A stretch of DNA of 64,000 nt, from positions 372,001 to 436,000 of the forward strand of contig NZ_JABULH010000002.1 of NCBI RefSeq assembly GCF_013328205.1. The letters are read 5' to 3'. Under the pieces are notes generated by a model, which was not told the DNA's origin, made no database searches, and saw only the letters and a program-made list of their open reading frames with translations. Numbering within the stretch: the stretch's first letter is position 1; each line of letters opens with the position of its first letter. Shown here in pieces: positions 35,932 to 43,935 of the stretch. A program made the position numbers and the translations under genes. This stretch comes from Sphingomonas hominis. GTDB taxonomy: Bacteria > Pseudomonadota > Alphaproteobacteria > Sphingomonadales > Sphingomonadaceae.

Positions 35932-36921
35932 GTGCGAGCGACGATCAAGCATGTGTCCGAACGCGCGGGCGTGTCGATCAAGACGGTCAGCCGCGTGCTC
36001 AACAAGGAGCGTTACGTCGGCGCCGCCACGCGCGAGAAGGTGGAGGAGGCGGTGCGCGCGCTCAACTTCCGCCCAAGCCTCGCCGCGCGCTCGCTCGCTG
36101 GTCGGCGCAGTTTCCAGATCGGGTTGATCTGCGACAATCCCAGCCCCGCCTATGTCTATGCGATGCAGACCGGCATCCGCGACCGGTGCGAGGAAGACGG
36201 CGTGCGGATGATCGCGCAACCGTATGACCGCCATTCGGGCCGCTTGCTGGAGGAGGTCGAGGCGCTGGTCGCGACCAGCCATCTCGACGGGCTGATCCTC
36301 ACGCCGCCGGTCAGCGATCATGACGACGTGCTCGACTTCCTCAAGGCGCGCGGCATCCGCGTGGTGCGGGTGTCGCCGGGGTCGCGGCCTGAGGCGAGCG
36401 CAGCGGTGTTCATCGATAATCGCGCCGCCGCCGCCGAGGTGACGCGGCATCTGCTGTCGCTCGGTCACCGCCGCATCGGGCACATCGTCGGCCAGCGCGA
36501 TTTCGCCACCAGCGCGCAGCGGCGTGAGGGCTATCTGGCGGCGCTGGCGGAGGCGGGGATCATACCCGAGCCCGAACTGATCGTGCAGGGCGATTACGAT
36601 TTCGCCAGCGGCGCGCGCGCGGCCGACGCGATGCTGTCGCTAGCGCAGCCGCCCAGCGCGATCTTCGCCGCGTCGGACGACATGGCGGCGGGCGCGCTGG
36701 CGGCGGCGCATCGGCGTGGGGTAAAGGTGCCGGACGCGCTGGCGATCGCCGGTTTCGGCGACGATCCGCTGGCGAGCTACGTCTGGCCGCCCCTCACCAC
36801 GATGCGCCAGCCGGTGCGCGATCTCGCCTGGAACGCGGCGGACCTGCTGCTCGCGCCCGAGGAGACGTTCGAGCAGCGCGCGTTGCCACATGCGCTGATG
36901 GTGCGCGACTCGACCGGCTAG
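35932..36921 (+). CDS. LacI-family transcriptional regulator
   Basis: A 329-residue LacI/GalR repressor with N-terminal helix-turn-helix (MRATIKHVSERAGVSIKTVSRVLN) and hinge (RPSLAARSLAGRR) and a periplasmic-binding-protein-like effector domain that would sense a sugar or sugar derivative (FIDNRAAAAEVTRHLLSLGHRRIGHI, DDMAAGALAAAHRRG, PPLTTMRQP). The GTG at 35932 has GGAG nine bases upstream; the frame is open to a TTG at 35890. It heads the 36-47 kb sulfonate-type locus, and three copies of a LacI-style palindrome with a central CG lie in front of that locus's transcription units, so it is the likely regulator. Confidence 0.93.
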   Translation: MRATIKHVSERAGVSIKTVSRVLNKERYVGAATREKVEEAVRALNFRPSLAARSLAGRRSFQIGLICDNPSPAYVYAMQTGIRDRCEEDGVRMIAQPYDRHSGRLLEEVEALVATSHLDGLILTPPVSDHDDVLDFLKARGIRVVRVSPGSRPEASAAVFIDNRAAAAEVTRHLLSLGHRRIGHIVGQRDFATSAQRREGYLAALAEAGIIPEPELIVQGDYDFASGARAADAMLSLAQPPSAIFAASDDMAAGALAAAHRRGVKVPDALAIAGFGDDPLASYVWPPLTTMRQPVRDLAWNAADLLLAPEETFEQRALPHALMVRDSTG

Positions 36922-36942
36922 CCGATAAAGTCTCTCGGTTGG

Positions 36943-38001
36943 CTAGCCGATCAGGAACATCGCCGCGCCGAGCGACAGCAGGAATGCGCACAGTGTCGCA
37001 GCCGCAATCACCAGCATCGGCCGCGGCCCTGCCTCCAGCAGCTGCGACAAGGGCGAGCGGATCGCGGTGGCGGTTACCGCGGCGGCGAGCAGCCCGGCCG
37101 CGACGCGTTCGGCCGCGCCGGTGACGATCGCGGGAATGAACCCGGTCGAGTTGATGCCGGCGAGCACGAAGAAGCCGACCACGAACCACGGCAGACCCTG
37201 TCGCTTGCCGCCCTGCTCGCCACGCGGCAGGAACAAGGCGACGATCGCGAGCACGGGGGCGAGTAATGCGACGCGCGTCAGCTTGACGATCGCGGCGATC
37301 TGCCCGGCGGCGTCGGAATAAGAGTAGCCCGCACCCAGTGCCTGCGCGACGTCGTGGATCGACGCGCCGAGCAGGAACCCCGCCTTCAGGTCGCTCATGT
37401 GCAGCCAGTGCGCGACGAACGGATAGGTGACCATCGCGAGCGCGCTAAGCGCGGAGATGCCGACCAGCACCAACGTCAGTTGCGCCTGACTCGCGCGGCG
37501 CTCGCCCAAGGTGGTCGCCAACGCCATCGCCGCACTCGCGCCGCAGATCGCGACCGCGCCACCTGCCAGCGTCCCGAACGCCGCGTCGAAGCCGAGCCTG
37601 CGCCCCACCAGCACGCCGCAGCCGATCGTCATCGCGACGATCACGAGCACCGCCAGTAGCGCGACCGGCCCCAGCGCTACGATCTGCCCGAAGGTCACGC
37701 GCAATCCCACCAGCACGATGCCCCAGCGCAGCAGCGAGCGCGACGCGAACCCTAGACCCGGCGTCAGCCGCCCGTCGGCCGACAGGAAGTTAAGCGCCAG
37801 CCCGATCAGCAGCGCCATCAGCGTCAGCGGCGCGCCATAATGGTCGGAGATGAACCCCGCCGCCAGCGTGCCCGCCGCGACGACGACGAGGCCGGGTACG
37901 TGATCGCGCCACGTCGCCTTGGGGCTGGGTTCGAGATCGCCGTACAGGTCGGCGGCCATCGGCAGCGGGCGCGCGGAAATGCTCGAACGTGAAGCGGCCA
38001 T
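36943..38001 (-). CDS. YeiH-family putative anion (sulfate/sulfite) exporter
   Basis: A 352-residue polytopic membrane protein of the UPF0324/YeiH family, with about ten helices (first near residues 38-70). Signatures are RWGIVLVGLRVTFGQI, GGAVAICGASAAMALA and GASIHDVAQALGAGYSYSD. Family members are annotated as putative sulfate exporters on genetic and contextual grounds. In this locus, with a desulfonating monooxygenase and a sulfite dehydrogenase, it could expel sulfite from the cytosol. It converges on lacI and is divergent from the MFS gene, with which it shares a LacI-type operator at 38055. The ATG at 38001 precedes a hydrophilic 30-residue head. Confidence 0.85.
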   Translation of the reverse strand: MAASRSSISARPLPMAADLYGDLEPSPKATWRDHVPGLVVVAAGTLAAGFISDHYGAPLTLMALLIGLALNFLSADGRLTPGLGFASRSLLRWGIVLVGLRVTFGQIVALGPVALLAVLVIVAMTIGCGVLVGRRLGFDAAFGTLAGGAVAICGASAAMALATTLGERRASQAQLTLVLVGISALSALAMVTYPFVAHWLHMSDLKAGFLLGASIHDVAQALGAGYSYSDAAGQIAAIVKLTRVALLAPVLAIVALFLPRGEQGGKRQGLPWFVVGFFVLAGINSTGFIPAIVTGAAERVAAGLLAAAVTATAIRSPLSQLLEAGPRPMLVIAAATLCAFLLSLGAAMFLIG

Positions 38002-38054
38002 CGTCGATCCAAACTGCTAGGGTGCAACAGGACTAGCCTAAGCGGGCGCACTCT

Positions 38055-38066
38055 GACAACGTTGTC
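38055..38066. promoter_or_regulatory. LacI-type operator 1 (yeiH / MFS)
   Basis: The perfect palindrome GACAACGTTGTC lies in the 87-base gap between divergent yeiH and MFS genes, 23 bases before the MFS ATG. Related sites stand at 41828 and 42985. LacI-family operators typically have such a central CG. Confidence 0.7.
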
Positions 38067-38088
38067 GTCAAGCAATCGGGAGAGGGAC

Positions 38089-39357
38089 ATGGCGGTGGAC
38101 GGCGTTGCCGGCGGGACGGCAAGCGGGGAGGGCAACAAGGCACGGTGGGTGATCGTGGCGATGGTGTTCGTCGCAATCATGCTCAATTACGTCGATCGGC
38201 AGATCCTGGCGCTGCTCAAACCCACGCTGGAGGCGGAGTTCCGCTGGTCGGATCAGGATTACGCCAACATGGGCACCGCGTTCCAGGTCGCGACCGCGTT
38301 CGCGTTTCTAGGCACCGGCTGGTTCATCGACCGCGTGGGTCTGCGCCGCGGGTTCGGTATCGGCGTGGGCGTGTGGAGCCTCGCCGGCATGGCGCACGCC
38401 TTCGCGACCACCGTCACGGGCTTTCTGGGTGCGCGCGTCGTGCTGGGCGTCGCCGAATCGATCGGCACACCCGCGGCGGTGAAATCGGCCGCGACCTATT
38501 TCAACCACCGCGACCGGCAGATCGCGCTGGGGATCGGCAACACCGCGCCCAACGTCGGGGCGGTCATCACCCCGGCGCTGATCCCGCCGCTCGCGGTCGC
38601 GTTCGGGTGGCAGTCGGCGTTCCTCGTCGCCGGTGGGCTGGGGCTCGTCTGGGTCGCGGTGTGGTTCGCATTGCGCGTCCGTCCCGTGGCGCTCGACGCG
38701 GTCGCGGCGGCGCCGATCCGCTGGGGCGACATCCTGCGCAGCCGCCGCACGCTCGCGATCGCGGTCGCCAAGGTGCTGTCGGATCAGGTGTGGTTCTTCA
38801 TGCTGCTGTGGCTGCCCGACCTGTTCCACCGGCTGTTCGGGTTGCAGCAGGGTACGCTCGGCTGGCCGATCGCGCTGACCTACGGCCTCGCCGCGATGGG
38901 CGCGATCAGCGGCGGCGTGCTGCCCGCGCGGTTGATGGCGCGCGGGTGGAGCGTGAATGCCGCGCGCAAGTCGGCGCTGCTCGTCTACGCCTTGCTCGTC
39001 ACGCCGGTGCCACTCGTCATGTCGGTCGACAGCCCGTGGTCGGCGGCGCTGCTGCTCGGGCTCGGGCTGTTCGCGCACCAGGGTTTCTCGACCAACATCT
39101 TCGGGCTCGCGACCGACGTGACGCCGGCGCGCGCGGTCGGCTCGACGATCGGGATCGCGGCCTTCTGCGGCAATCTGGGATCAATCGGGATGATCCAGTT
39201 TCAGGCCTGGGCGCTCGCGAACGGCCTGGGCTACACGCCCGCGCTGGTGATCTGCGCGACGTCGTACCTGCTGGCGCTCGGCTTCATCCAGCTGCTGATC
39301 CCGCGCATCGTGCCCGTGGAGCAGGACGGCGACGCGCCCGCGATCGTCGTGCACTGA
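38089..39357 (+). CDS. MFS transporter, ACS/hexuronate type
   Basis: A 422-residue, 12-helix major facilitator of the anion:cation symporter type (ExuT/glucarate-like). The signature NYVDRQILALLKPTLEAEF is in helix 1, with the A-loop motif GWFIDRVGLRRGFG, and ARVVLGVAESIGTPAAVKSAATYF follows. ACS carriers take up hexuronates and other organic anions, which suits an anionic sugar such as sulfoquinovose or its glycoside. The ATG at 38089 has GAGAGGG just upstream. It lies behind a LacI-type operator and is closed by a strong terminator at 39379. Confidence 0.9.
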   Translation: MAVDGVAGGTASGEGNKARWVIVAMVFVAIMLNYVDRQILALLKPTLEAEFRWSDQDYANMGTAFQVATAFAFLGTGWFIDRVGLRRGFGIGVGVWSLAGMAHAFATTVTGFLGARVVLGVAESIGTPAAVKSAATYFNHRDRQIALGIGNTAPNVGAVITPALIPPLAVAFGWQSAFLVAGGLGLVWVAVWFALRVRPVALDAVAAAPIRWGDILRSRRTLAIAVAKVLSDQVWFFMLLWLPDLFHRLFGLQQGTLGWPIALTYGLAAMGAISGGVLPARLMARGWSVNAARKSALLVYALLVTPVPLVMSVDSPWSAALLLGLGLFAHQGFSTNIFGLATDVTPARAVGSTIGIAAFCGNLGSIGMIQFQAWALANGLGYTPALVICATSYLLALGFIQLLIPRIVPVEQDGDAPAIVVH

Positions 39358-39378
39358 CCGGCCGTACGACGCGCACGA

Positions 39379-39411
39379 AAAAGCCGGCGAGGGCGCCCCT
39401 CGCCGGCTTTT
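39379..39411. terminator. Bidirectional terminator MFS / TonB receptor 3
   Basis: A 15-bp perfect stem, AAAAGCCGGCGAGGG (39379-39393) with its complement at 39397-39411, a 3-base loop and a T-rich 3' side (CTTTTCTTT). It lies between convergent genes, and the A-run on the left gives a U-run on the opposite strand. Confidence 0.9.
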
Positions 39412-39426
39412 CTTTGTGGGCGGTGA

Positions 39427-41784
39427 TTAAAAGTTCACGCGCGCATTGACGCCGTAATAGCGGTCGGCCTCGCGCGGGATGATGTAGCGGTAGCTGCCGC
39501 CCGGTCCGCCCGAGGTGATCGCCGCGGCGAAGCTCTGGTCGAACAGGTTCTTGACCTGGAAGTTCAGGCGGAAGCGATCGTTCGCCTCGACGATCCCCGC
39601 CTGCAGGTCGACGAGCCCGTAGCCCTTGATCGTGGTGGCGTCGCGCACGGCCTGGCTCGCGTCGAGCTGTGAGAGCTGCTTCGACTGGTACGACCCTTGC
39701 GCACCCAGTGCGAAATCAACCGCGCCGCCGGTGCGCAGGCGATAGTCGGCGCCGAGCGATCCCTTCCACTTCGGCGCGTAACCGAGCGTGGTGCCGTTCG
39801 GGACGACCCCGGTCGTTACGCCGTTGGTCGGCACGCGGAACTGGTCGATATGCGCATCGGTGTAGGCCAGGCCGCCCGAGAACGACAGGTCGCGCACCGG
39901 CTGGAACAACAGGTCGAGCTCACCGCCGCGCGTCGAGATCGTGCCGGCGTTGGTGAAGCGCGTGACGAGCACGCCCGCGACCTCGTCGGGGTTGTTGGCT
40001 TGGAAGTTGTCGTACTTGGCATAATAAGCCGCCAAGTTGACGACGAGCTTGCCGCCGAACAGCGTGTTCTTCAGTCCGACCTCGTAGCTGTCGGCCGTCT
40101 CCGGCTCGATCGCGTTGGTGCCGGTGCCGGTCAGGTTGAAGAAGACGTTGAACGCCGGTCCCTTATACCCGCGCGAGTAGGTCGCGTAGGCGGTCGATTG
40201 CCGCACGATGTCGAATTGCAGGCCGGCCTTGCCCGACCAATTGTCGTTGGTGGTCTTGCCGTTGAACGGTCCGAAGCTGGCGTTGATGCCAGGTCCGGCG
40301 AGCTGGGTCACGCGGCGATGGAACACGTCGAGCTGGTCGGTTGTGTAGCGCAAACCCGCGATGCCGCGGAAGCGATCGGTGAAGTTGAGCGTGCTCTGCC
40401 CGAAGAAGGCGAGGTTCTTGAACACCGATCCGAACACCGCGGTGCCGGTTGGGCGGCTCACGGTCAGGCCCGGCGTCGAGCACGGCACCGGCACGGCCGG
40501 GGCAGGGGTGCACACCACGTCGTTGCGCGTGAAGGTCCGCGTCGTCTCCGCGCGCGAGTAGAATGCGCCGACCACGTAGGAGAAGAACTGGTCCGACGGG
40601 CTCGTCAGCCGCACTTCCTGCGTGATCGTGTTCGACGTCTGCGGGCCGAAATCGTGCAGCTGGTTGAACGTCGTGTACGCGCGAGGCAGCCAGTCGCCGT
40701 CGCGGATCTCGGTGTTGTCGTATTCGCGGTAGGAGCCGATGTACGTGATCGTCTGGTTGCCCAGCGTCCAGTCGGCCTGGCCCGACACGCCCCAGCTCTT
40801 CTCGTCGGTGTGGGTGATCAGGTCCTGGTTGATCCGCCGCGTGCGATCACCCCGCGGGGTGGGCAGTACGCCCGAGTTGATGAAGCTATTGACCTGCGCG
40901 ACCGTGGTGGCGTTGGTCGAGGTCGGACCGGTCCCGATCACCTCGGCGCAGCAATCGTCGTTCGACTCGCGGTAATCGCCGATAATCGTGATCGTCAGGT
41001 CGGGCGTCGGATCGGCGACGATCATGCCGCGAACGCCCCAGTGATCGTAACCGTTGACGCGGCGACCGCCGTACGCGTTATTGCGGATGTTGCCGTCGTA
41101 ATTGCCGTAGAAACCGGTCACGCGCGCGGCGATGCCTTCGCTCAGCGGCAGGTCTAGCGCGCCGCGCACCCGGTATTCGTTGCCGTTGCCGAAGTAATAG
41201 CCGCCGTCGATGAAGCCGCCGAAGTCCTTGCCCGGCCGCTTGGTAACGATGTTGATGACGCCCGCCGAGGTGTTCTTGCCGAACAGCGTGCCCTGCGGCC
41301 CGCGGAGCACCTCCAGCCGATCGATGTCGATCAGGTCGCTGAACGCCTCGCCCGCGCGGCTGTAGACGACGCCATCGACAACGGTCGAGATCGATGGCTC
41401 ACCCGCGATGGAGAAGGTCGAGGTGCCGACGCCGCGAAGGAACAGCGACTGGTTGATCGCAGTGCCTGATTTGCGGAAGTTCAGCGTGGGGACGAGATAT
41501 TGCGCGCCCTCCAGATTGACCGCGCCCTTTGCCGCGATCGCGTCGCCCGACAGGACCGACACCGCGATCGGCACGTCCTGCAACCGCTCGGAGCGTTTCT
41601 GCGCGGTGACGATGATGTCGCCCGGCTCATTCGCCGCATCCTGCGTGCCCGTGTCGGTGCCGACATCGCCGGCCGCGGTCGCACTGCCGGTACCCGTCGT
41701 CGTCTCGGGCGTGGTCGTCTGCGCGGCGGCAGGCACCGCCATCAGCGCCAGCCACGCACTGCCCATGGTCAACATCGTCTTCAT
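39427..41784 (-). CDS. TonB-dependent receptor 3, in the sulfonate-type locus
   Basis: A 785-residue TonB-dependent receptor. Signal peptide MKTMLTMGSAWLALMAVPAAAQ, TonB-box-like GDIIVTAQKRSERLQDVPIAVSV, plug motifs RGVGTSTFSIAGEPSIST and VEVLRGPQGTLFGKNTSAGVINIVT, and barrel end YYGVNARVNF. It is shorter than receptors 1 and 2 and of a different subgroup, but shares an adjacent cysteine pair (40948-40953). It is preceded by AGGGAGG and, 44 bases upstream of the ATG, by a LacI-type operator. Its place in the locus suggests it imports the sulfonated glycoside or sugar across the outer membrane. Confidence 0.92.
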   Translation of the reverse strand: MKTMLTMGSAWLALMAVPAAAQTTTPETTTGTGSATAAGDVGTDTGTQDAANEPGDIIVTAQKRSERLQDVPIAVSVLSGDAIAAKGAVNLEGAQYLVPTLNFRKSGTAINQSLFLRGVGTSTFSIAGEPSISTVVDGVVYSRAGEAFSDLIDIDRLEVLRGPQGTLFGKNTSAGVINIVTKRPGKDFGGFIDGGYYFGNGNEYRVRGALDLPLSEGIAARVTGFYGNYDGNIRNNAYGGRRVNGYDHWGVRGMIVADPTPDLTITIIGDYRESNDDCCAEVIGTGPTSTNATTVAQVNSFINSGVLPTPRGDRTRRINQDLITHTDEKSWGVSGQADWTLGNQTITYIGSYREYDNTEIRDGDWLPRAYTTFNQLHDFGPQTSNTITQEVRLTSPSDQFFSYVVGAFYSRAETTRTFTRNDVVCTPAPAVPVPCSTPGLTVSRPTGTAVFGSVFKNLAFFGQSTLNFTDRFRGIAGLRYTTDQLDVFHRRVTQLAGPGINASFGPFNGKTTNDNWSGKAGLQFDIVRQSTAYATYSRGYKGPAFNVFFNLTGTGTNAIEPETADSYEVGLKNTLFGGKLVVNLAAYYAKYDNFQANNPDEVAGVLVTRFTNAGTISTRGGELDLLFQPVRDLSFSGGLAYTDAHIDQFRVPTNGVTTGVVPNGTTLGYAPKWKGSLGADYRLRTGGAVDFALGAQGSYQSKQLSQLDASQAVRDATTIKGYGLVDLQAGIVEANDRFRLNFQVKNLFDQSFAAAITSGGPGGSYRYIIPREADRYYGVNARVNF

Positions 41785-41827
41785 CTCTATCCCTCCCTAA
41801 AAACCTACTCTCTCGCTGGAGAATTAG

Positions 41828-41839
41828 GTCAGCGTTGTC
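41828..41839. promoter_or_regulatory. LacI-type operator 2 (TonB receptor 3)
   Basis: GTCAGCGTTGTC differs from the palindrome GACAACGTTGTC at two positions of one half. It sits between the receptor start (41784) and the stop of the Gfo/Idh gene, so it could control the receptor separately. Confidence 0.6.
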
Positions 41840-41860
41840 ACTCAACTTTGCCTTGTGCGT

Positions 41861-42949
41861 CTAGAACCCCAATTCGCTCATCTCCACGACGCGGTGCTCG
41901 CGCGCGCTGATCTCGGCAGCGGTGCCGATCGCGACCGCCATCAATCCGTCGCGCGCGGTCACCTCGACCGTGCCTTCACCGCGAACCGCGGCGTTGAAGC
42001 GCTGATGCTCGTAGAAGGTCGAGCCGTGGTGACTGCCGGCGTTCAACGCAGCCTCGTCGACGTGGACGGTCGTCCGCTCGACCTGCTTGGGGTTCATGAA
42101 CCCGACGCGCGGCGAATAGACGATCTCGCCGTCGGGGATCAGCACGTCGAGCCGCGCCTTGTCGCCGACCGCGGTGATCTCCTCCTGATTGGTCGCGCCA
42201 TCGGCGAACATCGACAGGTCGAGCATCGCGCGCACGCCGTTGGCGAAATCGACCGTCGTGTAGCTGTTGTCGATGATGTCCGGGGTGCGGCCGTCATAGG
42301 CCTCGTCCAGATGGTTCACGTCCATCGACCCCGAGCAATAGACGCGCACCGCCTCCGACTGCGTGATCAGCCGCATCAGGTCGAAGAAGTGGCAGCACTT
42401 CTCAACCATCGTCCCGCCGGTATTGGCGTTGAAGCGGTTCCAGTCGGCGACCTTTTCCAGGAACGGAAAGCGATGCTCGCGGATCGACAGCATCTTGAGC
42501 GCACCCACACGCCCGGCGTGGACCTGCGCGATGAACTCGGCCGCGGGCGGCATGTAGCGATATTCCATCGCGGTCCAGAACGGGCGGCCACTCGCCTCCG
42601 CCTGCTCGACGATCCAGCGCGCGTCAGGGATCGTGGTGGCGAGCGGCTTCTCGCACAGGATCGCCAGACCCTCGCCGAACAAGGGCGTCAGCACGTCGCG
42701 GTGGGTGTAGTTCGGGCTGGCGACGATCACCGCGTCGACGAGGCCGCTTTTCGCGAGCGCGGCGGAGGAGGCGAAGGACTGCACGCCCTCGCCACGGCCG
42801 CCTAGTGCTTTCTTCGCCCAGCCGAGCGAGCGTTGGGTTGGATCGGCGATCGCGGTTACCACCGCACCCGGCGTGATCGCCAGATTGTTGAGATGCTCGA
42901 CCCCCATCATGCCGGTGCCGACCAAGCCGTAACGCACTTGCCCTTCCAA
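41861..42949 (-). CDS. Gfo/Idh/MocA-family oxidoreductase-like protein, possible NAD-dependent glycosidase
   Basis: A 362-residue Gfo/Idh/MocA protein with N-terminal Rossmann fold (RYGLVGTGMMGVEHLNNL), the hallmark CEKPLATT near residue 108, and a C-terminal alpha/beta domain with the HFFDLMR helix. Typical members are sugar or inositol dehydrogenases. Some members instead hydrolyse glycosides by transient oxidation with bound NAD (GH109, and the NAD-dependent sulfoquinovosidases of GH188). Its place beside a desulfonating monooxygenase makes such a glycosidase a serious option. The TTG at 42949 follows AGGAG by eight bases; a TTG at 42967 is also open. It is divergent from the aldo/keto reductase, with operator 3 between. 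Confidence 0.85.
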   Translation of the reverse strand: MEGQVRYGLVGTGMMGVEHLNNLAITPGAVVTAIADPTQRSLGWAKKALGGRGEGVQSFASSAALAKSGLVDAVIVASPNYTHRDVLTPLFGEGLAILCEKPLATTIPDARWIVEQAEASGRPFWTAMEYRYMPPAAEFIAQVHAGRVGALKMLSIREHRFPFLEKVADWNRFNANTGGTMVEKCCHFFDLMRLITQSEAVRVYCSGSMDVNHLDEAYDGRTPDIIDNSYTTVDFANGVRAMLDLSMFADGATNQEEITAVGDKARLDVLIPDGEIVYSPRVGFMNPKQVERTTVHVDEAALNAGSHHGSTFYEHQRFNAAVRGEGTVEVTARDGLMAVAIGTAAEISAREHRVVEMSELGF

Positions 42950-42982
42950 AGCCCTTGCTCCTCTCAACTCGTGGTTCTACGT

Positions 42983-43900
42983 ATGACAACGATGTCTGAA
43001 ATCACTCTATCGCCCGAACCACGTCCTCTCGGCAAGAGCGGATTGTCTGTCAGCCCGATCGCATGGGGGATGTGGCGCTTCGCCGGCGTCTCTCCGGCGG
43101 AGGGACGCGCACTGATCGAAGCGGCGTTCGACGCCGGGGTCACGCTGTTCGACACCGCCGACATCTACGGTTTCGACGGCAACGGCGGCTTCGGCGACGC
43201 CGAGTCGCTGCTGGGTGAGGTGTTCGCCGAGACGCCGTCCTTGCGCGACCGCATGGTGCTCGCGACCAAGGGCGGGATCACGCCGCCGGTGCCGTACAAT
43301 TCCAGTGCCGCCTATCTGGCGAAGGCGCTCGACGATTCGCTGCGCCGCATGAAGGTCGACTCGGTCGATCTCTACCAGATTCACCGCCCCGACATCCTCG
43401 CGCACCCGCAGGAGGTTGCCCGCGCGCTCGACGACATGGTGTCGTCGGGCAAGGTCAAGGCGGTCGGCGTGTCGAACTACACGCCCGACCAGACGCGCGT
43501 GCTCGCCTCGTTCCTGTCGGTGCCGCTCGCCTCGCAGCAGCCCGAATTCTCGCCGCTATTCCTGGAGCCGCTCACCAACGGGCTGATCGACCAGGCGATG
43601 GAGATGGATCTCGCGGTGCTCGCCTGGTCGCCGCTCGGCGGCGGGCGGATCGGCACGCCGGGTAGCCCACGCGAGCAGGCGGTGGCCGACGCGCTCGAGA
43701 CGGTGGCGGCGCGCTTCGGTGTCAGCCGCGCGGCGGCGACCTACAGCTGGATCATGGCGCACCCGGCGCGGATCATCCCGATCGTCGGCACGCAGAACAC
43801 GGCGCGCATCGCCGAACTCGCCGATGCCTTCAAGGTCAGCTGGTCGCGCCAGGATTGGTACGACGTGTTGGTCGCCGCGCGCGGCGAGCGGCTGCCGTAA
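42983..43900 (+). CDS. Aldo/keto reductase, SmoB-like
   Basis: A 305-residue aldo/keto reductase using NAD(P)H, with a (beta/alpha)8 fold. The catalytic tetrad is visible: Asp and Tyr in FDTADIYGF, Lys in VLATKGG, His in LYQIHRPD. Later motifs are GVSNYTPDQ, LAWSPLGGGRIG and HPARIIPIVGTQNTARI. This C-terminal region resembles the YdhF/SmoB subgroup; SmoB of the sulfo-SMO pathway reduces 6-oxo-glucose to glucose after desulfonation. It is followed 35 bases later by the monooxygenase. The start codon (42983, or ATG 42992) overlaps the operator and has no clear ribosome binding site. Confidence 0.9.
   Translation: MTTMSEITLSPEPRPLGKSGLSVSPIAWGMWRFAGVSPAEGRALIEAAFDAGVTLFDTADIYGFDGNGGFGDAESLLGEVFAETPSLRDRMVLATKGGITPPVPYNSSAAYLAKALDDSLRRMKVDSVDLYQIHRPDILAHPQEVARALDDMVSSGKVKAVGVSNYTPDQTRVLASFLSVPLASQQPEFSPLFLEPLTNGLIDQAMEMDLAVLAWSPLGGGRIGTPGSPREQAVADALETVAARFGVSRAAATYSWIMAHPARIIPIVGTQNTARIAELADAFKVSWSRQDWYDVLVAARGERLP
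42985..42996. promoter_or_regulatory. LacI-type operator 3 (Gfo/Idh and aldo/keto reductase)
   Basis: GACAACGATGTC, one base off the perfect palindrome, lies between the divergent Gfo/Idh and aldo/keto reductase genes. It overlaps the start codons of the latter, so repressor bound here would block the enzyme operon directly. Confidence 0.65.
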
Positions 43901-43935
43901 CCGACATACAACAACGAATGAGAGGGGAGAGGGCG

